From an uncultured Pelagibacteraceae bacterium (GTDB lineage: Bacteria > Pseudomonadota > Alphaproteobacteria > Pelagibacterales > Pelagibacteraceae): 64,000 bases of DNA. Each line of letters begins with the position of its first letter. Position 1 is the stretch's first letter. Both the position numbers and the translations under genes were made by a program. Of the stretch, positions 18,122 to 27,240 are shown in pieces. The stretch spans positions 33,784 to 97,783 of the forward strand of contig CACGEW010000005.1 of NCBI GenBank assembly GCA_902572345.1, read 5' to 3'. Below the pieces are notes generated by a model. That model did no database searches, was not told where the DNA came from, and was given only the letters and a program-made list of their open reading frames with translations.

Positions 18122-19216
18122 TTATTTTAATAAGTTTCTAATGGATTTATTATCGTAATCACCAGTTATTGAATGATAAGTTAAAACTCTATTTTTTTCT
18201 AAATCAATATGAATGTGTTGGCTACCATGACCACGCATTTCTGCATGTCTCGACTTATTTTTACTATCGTACCAAAAGTATCCTGAATATTTAGAATTCT
18301 TGTTATCAGATTTATCTTTCATAGATTCAATATTTTTTAGGTAATCTCCAATACAAGTATTAGAATTCCAATCTTTAGAAACTTGAATACCAAGTTTTAA
18401 AAAGTCTTCTCTTGTAGCATAAGTCCAAGCATGTAATAAAGGCCATCCGTTATCATCAATTATAAAAAACATTTCTGAACTAGTGCCTGCTTTATTTGCA
18501 AAATCTTGATAAGCCTTTTTAAGACCTCCAGAAGATTTTGTGTCTATTGCTCTAGCTACCAAATCGGTAAGGAAGTTATTATAATTAAAAACTTTCTTTG
18601 TAGTTTTTAAATTGCTCGATGAAGCTAAATATTCTTTTACTGTCTTTTTTTTTTGAACAACTTGACCAGCATAAATGAATGTTGCGGAACCTGCTTTTCT
18701 GCTTGCAAAATTAGTATCACCAGCTTTCATGTTAATTAAATCTTTAAACGTAGAATTTTCATATATTGTTCCTTTAGTTTCTGGAACGTAGTCAGAAATC
18801 TTATCATCTAAACTTTTTATATCTCCATTGCAAATAGCATTACCTAAAATGTAGCTTACAAAACTTTTTGAAATAGAAAAACTATATAACTTTGTATCGT
18901 CTTGAATTTTATCGGATTTTTTATCTACTACTACATTTTGACCATCAAAATATAAAACACTTAACAAACTTTTTTTCTTAAGATTTTCATCTATTTTTTT
19001 TGTATTTTTGTTTTCTATTAATTCTCTATTCAAGTTTTTGACAGTTGAAGCTGGTGAAATTTTTATTTTTTTAAATCCAGCAGGTATGTCTACTATTCTA
19101 GCTTTTAAGTAACCATCCTTTTCAGCTTTAGACTTTCCTTTTAAGTGCTCTGCTAGTGCAAGTGTGTTAAATAAAATACTTAAAGTTAATGTTAGAAAAA
19201 TTGTTCTTAATTTCAT
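18122..19216 (-). CDS. Exported serine hydrolase, beta-lactamase/DD-peptidase (class C) fold
   Basis: An N-terminal signal peptide (MKLRTIFLTLTLSILFNTLALAE) predicts export. The serine-hydrolase motifs are Ser114-Ile-Ser-Lys117 (SxxK) in FSISKSF and Tyr212-Asn-Asn214 (YxN) in VFNYNNF; a C-terminal HGSQHIHID may supply the third element in place of KTG. This matches the beta-lactamase-related family that includes esterases, DD-peptidases and 6-aminohexanoate-dimer hydrolase. The 364-residue length fits. The substrate is not predictable. The gene is convergent with the nuclease gene, 12 bp apart, and lies in the accessory stretch between gltX and lpxB. Confidence 0.82.
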   Translation of the reverse strand: MKLRTIFLTLTLSILFNTLALAEHLKGKSKAEKDGYLKARIVDIPAGFKKIKISPASTVKNLNRELIENKNTKKIDENLKKKSLLSVLYFDGQNVVVDKKSDKIQDDTKLYSFSISKSFVSYILGNAICNGDIKSLDDKISDYVPETKGTIYENSTFKDLINMKAGDTNFASRKAGSATFIYAGQVVQKKKTVKEYLASSSNLKTTKKVFNYNNFLTDLVARAIDTKSSGGLKKAYQDFANKAGTSSEMFFIIDDNGWPLLHAWTYATREDFLKLGIQVSKDWNSNTCIGDYLKNIESMKDKSDNKNSKYSGYFWYDSKNKSRHAEMRGHGSQHIHIDLEKNRVLTYHSITGDYDNKSIRNLLK

Positions 19217-19253
19217 TCTTAATTATCAATTAATTTTGTAAAATTGTAAAGTG

Positions 19254-19910
<657 letters not shown>

Positions 19911-20025
19911 TATTAAGTTTTAAACCTTAATTCACAAAATTCACTTATAAACATGGACAAATTGGGTGCTATCTGTGAACAAAAAAGCTTCAATAATAAG
20001 AGATTTTTATTTAATTAGATGGTCT

Positions 20026-20484
20026 TCACTCTGGCTTAAAAATTAAACAAAGTCCATTATTACAAAATCTTTTACCCGATTCTTTTGGACCGTCATTGAA
20101 AACATGTCCATGATGCGCACCACACTTTGCACAATGGTATTCTACTCTCTCCATGCCAAAACTTCTATCAATTTTTGTTTTAAAAGCTCCTGGTAAAGCT
20201 TCAGAAAAAGAAGGCCAGCCAGTACCGCTGTCAAATTTCGTAGTTGATGCAAATAGTTTATTTCCACAATTAGCACAATGATAAAAACCCTTTCTTTTTT
20301 CATTTAATAATTCACTTGTAAACGGTCTTTCTGTCTTTTCATTAAACATAATGTTTTTTTGCTCTCTAGATAAATTTGGATTAACGATTTTTTTAGAAGC
20401 TGCTAAAAGAGTTTTGACTGGAAATAGTAATACTAAAGCCGAAAAACTAAGGATTTTAGTAAATTTTCTTTTACTAAATTTCAT
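20026..20484 (-). CDS. msrB: Peptide-methionine (R)-S-oxide reductase, exported
   Basis: MsrB reduces methionine-R-sulfoxide in oxidised proteins. Two zinc-binding CxxC pairs are visible, YHCANCGNKLF and YHCAKCGAHHGHVF, with FDSGTGWPSF between them and the catalytic cysteine in KRFCNNGLCLIF near the C-terminus, where the usual form is RYCINSAAL. The N-terminal 30 residues (KFSKRKFTKILSFSALVLLFPVKTLLAA) form a signal peptide or anchor, so this copy probably works in the periplasm. At 152 residues it is the single-domain form without MsrA. It is transcribed away from the small ORF at 20510. Confidence 0.92.
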   Translation of the reverse strand: MKFSKRKFTKILSFSALVLLFPVKTLLAASKKIVNPNLSREQKNIMFNEKTERPFTSELLNEKRKGFYHCANCGNKLFASTTKFDSGTGWPSFSEALPGAFKTKIDRSFGMERVEYHCAKCGAHHGHVFNDGPKESGKRFCNNGLCLIFKPE

Positions 20485-20509
20485 AAGATTAGTTTAATAT
20501 ATTAAAGAA

Positions 20510-20632
20510 ATGAAAACAATTTTTTTGTTTTTTCTAACAATATATATTGCTTACTATCTATTTAGACCGGTAACTGAAAAAGAAATAAAAAAATTTAATG
20601 ACCCAGATAATTGGTCAAACATGGGGTTTTAA
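20510..20632 (+). CDS. Possible 40-aa single-helix membrane peptide
   Basis: This ORF is too short for the supplied track. It starts at an ATG preceded by AAAG and encodes 40 residues: a hydrophobic N-terminal helix (MKTIFLFFLTIYIAYYLF) followed by a charged tail ending DPDNWSNMGF. It fills most of the 130-bp gap between divergent msrB and the HDAC gene and overlaps the end of the HDAC gene by 18 bp. The helix-plus-polar-tail layout resembles a real small membrane protein more than random sequence, but AT-rich DNA readily gives hydrophobic stretches. No homology can be claimed. Confidence 0.4.
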   Translation: MKTIFLFFLTIYIAYYLFRPVTEKEIKKFNDPDNWSNMGF

Positions 20633-21544
20633 AGCATTTAAGTGTTCTATAATACTTTCAGACAAAGCTTGTAAATCATAACCACCCTCAAGAAAAGATA
20701 TAACTCTACCTTTAGAATGTGTGTTAGCAATATCGACAATATTTTTTGTGATTTTAAAAAAATCATCCGACTCCAAACTTATATTTGCTAAAGGATCTCT
20801 TTTATGAGCATCAAAGCCTGCTGAAATTAAAATTACCTCTGGTTTAAATTTATCAATAGCTCTAAGAACTTTTTGATCAAATATTGCTATAAACTCTTTA
20901 CTTTTAGTGCCAGCTTTTAAAGTTGCATTAAAAATATTTCCAACTCCAGTTTCATTTTCCGCTCCTGTTCCTGGAAATAAAGGATATTCATGAGAAGACC
21001 CATATGCAACTGATTGATCTTTATAAAAAATTTCTTGGGTCCCATTACCGTGGTGAACATCAAAATCAATTATTGCAACTTTATTTATTTTGTATTGTTT
21101 TTGCAAATATCTTGCTGCTACTGCAATGTTATTGATAAAACAAAAACCATTAGCTCTTACAGTTTCAGCATGATGCCCTGGTGGTCTTACAGCGCAAAAC
21201 ACCCTCTCATTTTTAACCATGAGGTCCTTTACTGCAGCAATACCAGCTCCACACGATCTTAAAATTGCATTTTTACTTTCTGGACAAAGCATAGTATCTG
21301 CATAAGGTTCTTTTTCAACACCTACTACACCTTCTTTAGGAATATTAGAAAAAATTTGGTCTATATGCTGTTTTGGATGAACTAATGTAACAGTTTCTAA
21401 ATCAGCCAAAGGAGCTTCTTTAAATTCTACTTTTAAATTTGATGATTTTATTGAACTTAAAATACTCTCTAGTCTTTCTTTTCTTTCAGGGTGAGTATGA
21501 CCATTGAATTTTTTTAAGCAATCATTATGAGTATAAATGATCAT
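20615..21544 (-). CDS. Histone deacetylase-family amidohydrolase (AcuC/acetylpolyamine-type)
   Basis: The protein belongs to the arginase/HDAC superfamily of zinc amidohydrolases. The active-site landmarks are present: RPPGHHAE, DFDVHHGNGTQEIF with the Asp/His ligands, SAGFDAHKRDPLA with the third ligand Asp, and EGGYDLQAL near the end. At 309 residues it matches bacterial class II HDAC-like enzymes, which deacetylate acetylated lysines, polyamines or small amides; the substrate here cannot be assigned. The start overlaps the end of lpxB by 4 bp, so it reads as the tail gene of the lipid A operon. Confidence 0.9.
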   Translation of the reverse strand: MIIYTHNDCLKKFNGHTHPERKERLESILSSIKSSNLKVEFKEAPLADLETVTLVHPKQHIDQIFSNIPKEGVVGVEKEPYADTMLCPESKNAILRSCGAGIAAVKDLMVKNERVFCAVRPPGHHAETVRANGFCFINNIAVAARYLQKQYKINKVAIIDFDVHHGNGTQEIFYKDQSVAYGSSHEYPLFPGTGAENETGVGNIFNATLKAGTKSKEFIAIFDQKVLRAIDKFKPEVILISAGFDAHKRDPLANISLESDDFFKITKNIVDIANTHSKGRVISFLEGGYDLQALSESIIEHLNALKPHV

Positions 21545-22686
21545 AAATGCTTATTTATCGCATTAGCAGCTAAGATTGAGGATAAAGTATTAGTTTCAAA
21601 ACTTTTTAAAATCATTTGAGTTTTTGATACCTGTTCGTCAATTTTATTTGGGTTATCCAAATAATCAGAAACAACTTCAAATATTTTTTTTGGGTTGCAG
21701 TTGGATTGTAGTAATTCTGGTATGATCTCTTTTTTAGCAGCTATATTAATAATATTTGCAAATTTAGTTTTTACTAACATCTTTATAATAAAAAAATTTA
21801 TTAAACCTATCTTATATAATATTACTGACGGTATTTTAGCTTTACATATCTCAAGAGATATTGTCCCTGATTTGGAGACGGCAAATACTGATTTTTTTAA
21901 AATATGATTTTTAATTTTATCATCATTTATAACTTCACAATTACTTAAATTATTATTTTTTATGTGATATAGAATTAAATCTGAATATTCTTTTGTTGCA
22001 TGAAAGACGTAAGAAAAATCATTATACTTTTCATTCATTAGTTTAATAAAATTTAAAAGTATTGGAGTTAAAACATCTATCTCAGACTTTCTGCTACCTG
22101 CAAAAATAGAAATTAATGCCTTGTTCTTTCCTAAAATTTGATTGATATCAATTGCACTCTCTGTTGATGAGTCAAGTAAAGGGTGGCCGACAAACTCATG
22201 ACTCATATTTTCTTTTTCAAAATAGCTTTTTTCAAAATTAAATAATAAAAGTATATGATCAATATATTTTTTAATTTTTTTAACTCTACCTTCTCTCCAA
22301 ACCCATACTTGGGGAGCCACGTAGTGAATAGTTTTAATTTCTGGGTTTCTTTTTTTTATTCTTTCAGCTACTCTCATAGTAAAATCAGGGCTATCGACGG
22401 TAAATAATATATCAGGTTTAAAATTTTCTATAGCCTTAACTGTTTGATTAATTTTTTTCTTAATCTTAAAAAGATTAAATAATACATTTGTAAATCCTAA
22501 ATATGTTATTTCTTTAAGATCATAAATAGATCTAATACCTAACTTTCCTAAATTTTCACCTCCGACAGATAAATATTCTATATTTGAATTTAGTTTATTT
22601 AATTCACCTATGACTTTTGACGCTAATTTATCTCCCGATGCTTCACCTGTAAGAATAAATATTTTTTTCACTTTTGTAGTCTCCAA
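21541..22686 (-). CDS. lpxB: Lipid-A-disaccharide synthase
   Basis: LpxB joins UDP-2,3-diacylglucosamine and lipid X at the inner membrane to give the lipid A disaccharide. Family motifs: ILTGEASGDKLASKVI at the N-terminus, VDSPDFTMRVAERIKK, YVAPQVWVWREGRVKKI, FVGHPLLD and FAGSRKSEI, with SGTISLEICKAKIPSVILYK near residue 275. The length of 381 residues is typical. The start lies 19 bp inside the upstream sugar dehydrogenase gene, which separates it from lpxI. Confidence 0.96.
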   Translation of the reverse strand: METTKVKKIFILTGEASGDKLASKVIGELNKLNSNIEYLSVGGENLGKLGIRSIYDLKEITYLGFTNVLFNLFKIKKKINQTVKAIENFKPDILFTVDSPDFTMRVAERIKKRNPEIKTIHYVAPQVWVWREGRVKKIKKYIDHILLLFNFEKSYFEKENMSHEFVGHPLLDSSTESAIDINQILGKNKALISIFAGSRKSEIDVLTPILLNFIKLMNEKYNDFSYVFHATKEYSDLILYHIKNNNLSNCEVINDDKIKNHILKKSVFAVSKSGTISLEICKAKIPSVILYKIGLINFFIIKMLVKTKFANIINIAAKKEIIPELLQSNCNPKKIFEVVSDYLDNPNKIDEQVSKTQMILKSFETNTLSSILAANAINKHL

Positions 22687-23735
22687 ATAGAACCTTCATC
22701 TGATAAAAGAAAAATTTTTCCTGTACTTTCTTGAATTTCTATATCTCTAATTCTTCCGATAGTGTCCTTAAATATAATTTTTTCATCAAGAAATTTATTA
22801 TCTTTAAATTTAATTTTTCTTAGTGATTGATCACGAAGAGAGGTTACTAAAGCATCGCCATTCCATTCTTTAAATTCATCTCCTTTGTATATAATCATTG
22901 AACTTACTGCTATTGAAGGCACCCAATATTTGATAGCTTTTGTAAATCCTGGTTTCCATTTAGGTCCAATTTTTGTTCCTGAATAATTTGTTCCTCCCCA
23001 TCCTAAAATTTTCCAACCATAGTTTTCACCATACTTAGCTTCACCAAACCAATCACCGCCTCTAGCTCCATGATTTGTTAAATAAATTTTGTTATCATAA
23101 GGAGATACGTCCATGCCTTGAGGATTTCTTACGCCTATTTGGTAAATCTCTGGTAGCCAATTACTTTTACCATTAAATTTGGGATTATCTTTCGGAATCT
23201 TGCCATCTAAATGTATCTTTATAATGCTCCCAGGATGTTTTGTGGGATCTTGTGCAATCATTCCCTCGCCCCTTTCTCCAGCTGTTATAAATAGAAAATT
23301 ATCTTTTATAGCAAGCCTAGATCCGAAATGATAACCAGAGTTTATAGGTGGCTCAGCTCTAAAAATATTTTTAAATTGTAAATTATCATAATCAAAATTT
23401 GCAGAAGCCACAGAAGTGCTAGATTTACCTTTTCCTCTATTTTCTGAATAAGAAACAAAGACTATTTTATTGTGATAAAGTATTTCAAGTAGTCCACCCT
23501 GCCCGTCTTCTAGTATTTTTAAATTATGATTTATCTTTTTTTTTTTATTATCTTTTAAATTGACTAATATAATTTGACCTGATTTTTCTGTTATCAAAAT
23601 TTCATTTTGACTTTTAAAAGTCAAACTCCAAGGTTTGTCAAATGTAGAAATGATTTGATTTAATTCAATGTCTTTAGCTTTAAGATTTAATGTTTGGATC
23701 AGAATAATAATCAAAAATGAGGTAATTTTTCTCAT
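22668..23735 (-). CDS. Exported glucose/sorbosone dehydrogenase-like (PQQ type) protein
   Basis: This 355-residue protein has an N-terminal signal peptide (MRKITSFLIIILIQTLNLKAK) and the six-bladed propeller of the soluble PQQ sugar dehydrogenase family (YliI/Asd type). Landmarks are FDKPWSLTF, LEDGQGGLLEI, NSGYHFGSRLAI, YQIGVRNPQGMD, and NHGARGGDWFGEAKYGENYGW. Members oxidise aldose sugars in the periplasm with PQQ. No PQQ-synthesis genes are in the window. It overlaps both neighbours, lpxI by 4 bp and lpxB by 19 bp, so it is translated as part of the lipid A operon. The cofactor and substrate are inferred from the family only. Confidence 0.88.
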   Translation of the reverse strand: MRKITSFLIIILIQTLNLKAKDIELNQIISTFDKPWSLTFKSQNEILITEKSGQIILVNLKDNKKKKINHNLKILEDGQGGLLEILYHNKIVFVSYSENRGKGKSSTSVASANFDYDNLQFKNIFRAEPPINSGYHFGSRLAIKDNFLFITAGERGEGMIAQDPTKHPGSIIKIHLDGKIPKDNPKFNGKSNWLPEIYQIGVRNPQGMDVSPYDNKIYLTNHGARGGDWFGEAKYGENYGWKILGWGGTNYSGTKIGPKWKPGFTKAIKYWVPSIAVSSMIIYKGDEFKEWNGDALVTSLRDQSLRKIKFKDNKFLDEKIIFKDTIGRIRDIEIQESTGKIFLLSDEGSIWRLQK

Positions 23736-24517
23736 ATTACTAAAATAAATATCTTATTTTTGTTTGCATAATTGATCGCTTTAATCTTGTCTAAAAAAAT
23801 ATTATTTTTATGTTTTAATACTATTCCTTTTAAACCAGCAAATTTACATTGTTTTATAGTATTTAAGCCGACTGTAGGTAAATCTAATCTCTTGTCTTGT
23901 TTTTTTTTAGGAAATTTAACTAAAACACCACTTTTGTTTTTATTTTTTTTTATATTTTTAAGCATATCTTGAGTGCCTTTTCGTTTTTCAAGAATCACTG
24001 AATTATTCCTTCCAACAGCAGCTTGAACATAGCTATAAGGTTTGGATTTATTCAAAAACTTAATTGCATTTTTAATATTCCTTTTATCATCATTATCTGG
24101 CTTAAATTTTGTATAATTTCCTCTTGAAAGATTAAGTTCTGGAGTAAAAAAAGTTGAACTTATCGTTTTTATACCTTCTCTTTTAAAAATGTTAATTATT
24201 TCTTTTAAAATTGCTGCGTCACCTATTTTTGATTTTTTTATAATCTTAGAAATATAATAAACTCCTTTAAAATCTAATTTCAGTTTTGAAAACTTAGGTT
24301 TATAAACTTTTCCAGCAAATAAAACTTTTTTACAATTTTTTTCTTTTAAAATAGATATTATCTTTCCAAATTGACCAATTGAGACTTTATGTGAGTTTTT
24401 ATCTTTTTTAAAAAGATTTTTATTTGTTAAATCAATTATTGTATATTTTTTTTTATTTTTTATTTTTCTATATATATACTTTGGAAAGTCAGTTTCTCCA
24501 AAAATTAGACCAATCAT
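23732..24517 (-). CDS. lpxI: UDP-2,3-diacylglucosamine pyrophosphatase LpxI
   Basis: LpxI hydrolyses UDP-2,3-diacylglucosamine to lipid X, replacing LpxH in most Alphaproteobacteria. The N-terminal part starts MIGLIFGETDFPKYI and includes FAGKVYKPKFSKL and GDAAILKEIINIFKREGIK. The C-terminal catalytic part shows AAVGRNNSVILEKRKGTQDML and RLDLPTVGLNTIKQCKFAGLKGIV, characteristic of the family. The length of 261 residues is slightly short but complete. The order lpxA-lpxI is the expected one, with 3 bp between them. Confidence 0.93.
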   Translation of the reverse strand: MIGLIFGETDFPKYIYRKIKNKKKYTIIDLTNKNLFKKDKNSHKVSIGQFGKIISILKEKNCKKVLFAGKVYKPKFSKLKLDFKGVYYISKIIKKSKIGDAAILKEIINIFKREGIKTISSTFFTPELNLSRGNYTKFKPDNDDKRNIKNAIKFLNKSKPYSYVQAAVGRNNSVILEKRKGTQDMLKNIKKNKNKSGVLVKFPKKKQDKRLDLPTVGLNTIKQCKFAGLKGIVLKHKNNIFLDKIKAINYANKNKIFILVI

Positions 24518-24520
24518 AAT

Positions 24521-25300
24521 TTAATTTTGAGGTGTGCAAATAGGTCTTTTTTTATCTTTCTCAATAAATCTTATTACTTCCTTTACCAATTCATTATCTT
24601 TATATTCTCCATTAATTTTATTTAAATTTTCATGTAAATTTTTCGAGGAAAAAATTTCTTTGTAAGCTTTATCAAGTCCTATAATTTTTTTGTTATCATA
24701 TTTTTTTCTTCGTAATCCAATTAGATTTAACCCTTGTAGATAATTTCTGTTCCCAATTGATAGTCCAAATGGTGTAACATCTTTTAAAACTCCCGTCATA
24801 CCCCCAATCATTGCAAGGCGACCTATTCTTGTAAATTGTTGAACTGCAGAATTTCCTCCAATTACTACAGAGTCCTCTATTGTTACATGTCCTCCTAACG
24901 GTACATTGTTAGCTATTATAACGTTATTACCGATTTTACAATCATGAGCAACATGTGATGAGATCATGAATAAGCAGTTATTACCTATAATTGTTTTTGA
25001 ACCACCGCCCTCGGTTCCAGGATTTATAGTCACATATTCCCTAATAATATTATACTCGCCTATTAATAAACTATTTTTTTCATTTTTAAATTTTAAATCT
25101 TGAGGTTGTGTGCCTATAGAAGCAAAAGGAAAAATTTTCGTTCCATTTCCAATTTTTGTATTACCTTCTATATGAACATTAGAAACTAATTCTACATTTT
25201 CAGATAACTCCACCTCAGGCCCTACGTAACAAAATGGTCCAATTTTAACTGATTTTGAAACTTTGGCTTTTTTATCGATTACGCTTGAAGTATGTATCAT
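24521..25300 (-). CDS. lpxA: UDP-N-acetylglucosamine acyltransferase
   Basis: LpxA adds the 3-O-acyl chain to UDP-GlcNAc, the first lipid A step. The N-terminal two thirds consist of left-handed beta-helix hexapeptide repeats, and SSHVAHDCKIGNNVIIANNVPLGGHV contains the catalytic His. The GGMTGVLKDVTPFGLSIGNRNYLQGLNLIGLRR segment is typical of LpxA, followed by the C-terminal helical bundle. The length is 259 residues. The start overlaps fabZ by 4 bp. Confidence 0.97.
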   Translation of the reverse strand: MIHTSSVIDKKAKVSKSVKIGPFCYVGPEVELSENVELVSNVHIEGNTKIGNGTKIFPFASIGTQPQDLKFKNEKNSLLIGEYNIIREYVTINPGTEGGGSKTIIGNNCLFMISSHVAHDCKIGNNVIIANNVPLGGHVTIEDSVVIGGNSAVQQFTRIGRLAMIGGMTGVLKDVTPFGLSIGNRNYLQGLNLIGLRRKKYDNKKIIGLDKAYKEIFSSKNLHENLNKINGEYKDNELVKEVIRFIEKDKKRPICTPQN

Positions 25301-25758
25301 TTTTTTCTATCTACAATAGTTGCTGACCACTCTGCATCAGCCATTCTTTTTCCATCAACTTTAGCAGTCCCTTTATATTTCCATACTCTTCCATGAGATC
25401 TGATAGCTTCAATTTCAAGATGAAGTTCGCAATCTGGTATTACTGGGTTTCTAAACCTAGCTTTATCGACACCCATTAAATAAACCAGTTTGTTAGCATA
25501 TTCTTTTGGATCAATTCCATGAGCTGTCAAAGCTGCGGCGGCTTGGCCAAAAGCTTCAACAATTAAAACACCTGGCATTACTGGTTGATCTGGAAAATGA
25601 CCTTGGACATAGAAACCATTTTTTTTAACATACATTATTGCGGTGGCTGATTTTAGATGGATGATATTTATTAACTTATCAATCAACAACATAGGTTCTC
25701 TATGGGGTAGTAATTTTTCAATCGCTTTTTTATCTAATTCAGTTGTGTTCATTTTCAT
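25297..25758 (-). CDS. fabZ: 3-hydroxyacyl-ACP dehydratase FabZ
   Basis: FabZ dehydrates 3-hydroxyacyl-ACP during fatty-acid elongation and competes with LpxA/LpxD for hydroxyacyl-ACP. The hot-dog fold signature is [14 protein letters not shown] near the N-terminus, with the catalytic pair in [23 protein letters not shown] (His and Glu). The length is 153 residues. The annotated ATG overlaps lpxD by 4 bp; a second ATG two codons in (MNTTEL) is equally possible. Confidence 0.97.
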   Translation of the reverse strand: MKMNTTELDKKAIEKLLPHREPMLLIDKLINIIHLKSATAIMYVKKNGFYVQGHFPDQPVMPGVLIVEAFGQAAAALTAHGIDPKEYANKLVYLMGVDKARFRNPVIPDCELHLEIEAIRSHGRVWKYKGTAKVDGKRMADAEWSATIVDRKK

Positions 25759-26711
25759 TTTTTTTTTAAAAACTCTCTTAATGGCACCGCAGGATATCCC
25801 ATTACTACTTGATTATCGTCAATATTTTTTACCACACCACTACCACCGCCAATTTTTACATTGTTTCCTATTTTTAAATGACCAGAAACACCTGCTTGAC
25901 CACCAATAGAAACGTTATTTCCAACTTGAGAGCTCCCGGCAAAACCGACTTGCCCTGCAATCATGCAATCAGATCCAATCTGAACATTATGAGCAATGTG
26001 AACTTGGTTATCAAGATATGTATTATTACCAATAATAGTATCGCTAATAGAGCCACGGTCTATTGTGCATGAAGAAGCAATTTCCACATCATCTTTGATA
26101 AGAACTTTACCTATATGCGGAAACTTAAAATTTTTATTTTTCATAGGAATGAATCCAAACCCTTTTTGTCCGATTTTGCAACAATCTTGTATTACTACTC
26201 TATTTCCAATTATTGTGTTTTTTATTATATTTCCAGATCCAATAACACAATTATTGCCAATAAAGACACCATGTTCAATAATTGTATTTGAACCAACAAA
26301 GGTATTTTTACCAATTTTAACATTTTTCCCAACCAAAACATTATTACCAAATTTTACATATTTAAATTTACTTTTTGCTGGTTTTTTTAATGTATAATCA
26401 GGATGATCAATATCTGCATTTGGATAAATATTTTTTAAAACTTTTGCAACTTCAAATAATACATTTGAAACAATTATTTTTTGAATAGTTTGTGGTAAAA
26501 AAGACTCTAGTTTACTCGTAGTAATACATAATCCTGCTTTGGTCGTTTTCGCCTGATCTTTATACTTAATAGAGTCAAAAAAAGTAAGATCATTTTTATT
26601 TGCCAAATTTAAAGTTTTAAAATCATTAATTTTAATATTATCTTTAAATCTTATATTAGGGAAAATTTTATTAATATGTAATTTTTTTTTTTTGAAAAAA
26701 TTTGAATTCAT
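25755..26711 (-). CDS. lpxD: UDP-3-O-acylglucosamine N-acyltransferase
   Basis: LpxD adds the N-linked acyl chain to UDP-3-O-acylglucosamine. The N-terminal domain (about residues 1-100) is the LpxD-specific uridine-binding fold, then the hexapeptide-repeat beta helix runs to about 300 with [52 protein letters not shown] holding the catalytic His. The length of 318 residues is a little short of the E. coli enzyme at the C-terminus. The gap to the ompH gene is 6 bp. Confidence 0.96.
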   Translation of the reverse strand: MNSNFFKKKKLHINKIFPNIRFKDNIKINDFKTLNLANKNDLTFFDSIKYKDQAKTTKAGLCITTSKLESFLPQTIQKIIVSNVLFEVAKVLKNIYPNADIDHPDYTLKKPAKSKFKYVKFGNNVLVGKNVKIGKNTFVGSNTIIEHGVFIGNNCVIGSGNIIKNTIIGNRVVIQDCCKIGQKGFGFIPMKNKNFKFPHIGKVLIKDDVEIASSCTIDRGSISDTIIGNNTYLDNQVHIAHNVQIGSDCMIAGQVGFAGSSQVGNNVSIGGQAGVSGHLKIGNNVKIGGGSGVVKNIDDNQVVMGYPAVPLREFLKKK

Positions 26712-26717
26712 TCAAAT

Positions 26718-27239
26718 TTATTTTATATCAATCGACTTAAGTTCTTTATTTAGTAATGTCATAATATCTTTTGTAATATCTAGACTCTCATCGGCTAATA
26801 GTATGCTTTTTTTATCTAAAACTATTCTAATATTTTTTTCTTTCATATAATTTTCTACTATCGGATTGAGTGTTTTCAGAAGATCTTTTCTTGCTTTACT
26901 TCTTTTTTTAGCAACATCATCTAATAAAAAATTTCGCTCTTTTTGTAGGGAAGAAACTTTAGTTCTTAGCGCTTGAACTTGTTTTTTATATTCTTCTGGC
27001 GCTAATATTTTTTTTTGTTGAATAATTTTTTTTTCTTCTGCTTGAATGTTCTTCTGCTTATCATTAATATTTTTTATTCCTTTTTCAAGCTTCGACTTTA
27101 AGAAAGATTGTGCTTTTTTGCCAGCATCACTTTGATTTAAAATCAGCTTGAAATCAATATAATGAGGTATCGTAGAATTTGCATTTTTAAAAAATACTGT
27201 AGAAAACAAAATTATTAAAATTATTTTTTTTAAATTCAT
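26718..27239 (-). CDS. OmpH/Skp-family periplasmic chaperone
   Basis: The 173-residue protein has a signal peptide (MNLKKIILIILFSTVFFKNANS), then two long Lys/Glu/Gln-rich coiled-coil arms (about 45-135) and a C-terminal strand with NIRIVLDKKSILLADESLDITKDIM, the pattern of Skp/OmpH. Skp shields unfolded outer-membrane proteins on the way to BamA, whose gene ends 1 bp upstream. The location between bamA and lpxD is the standard one. Confidence 0.9.
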   Translation of the reverse strand: MNLKKIILIILFSTVFFKNANSTIPHYIDFKLILNQSDAGKKAQSFLKSKLEKGIKNINDKQKNIQAEEKKIIQQKKILAPEEYKKQVQALRTKVSSLQKERNFLLDDVAKKRSKARKDLLKTLNPIVENYMKEKNIRIVLDKKSILLADESLDITKDIMTLLNKELKSIDIK

Positions 27240-27240
27240 T

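Noticed and set aside
26065-26397. 110-aa plus-strand ORF
   Set aside because: It is a shadow of the lpxD hexapeptide repeats on the minus strand.
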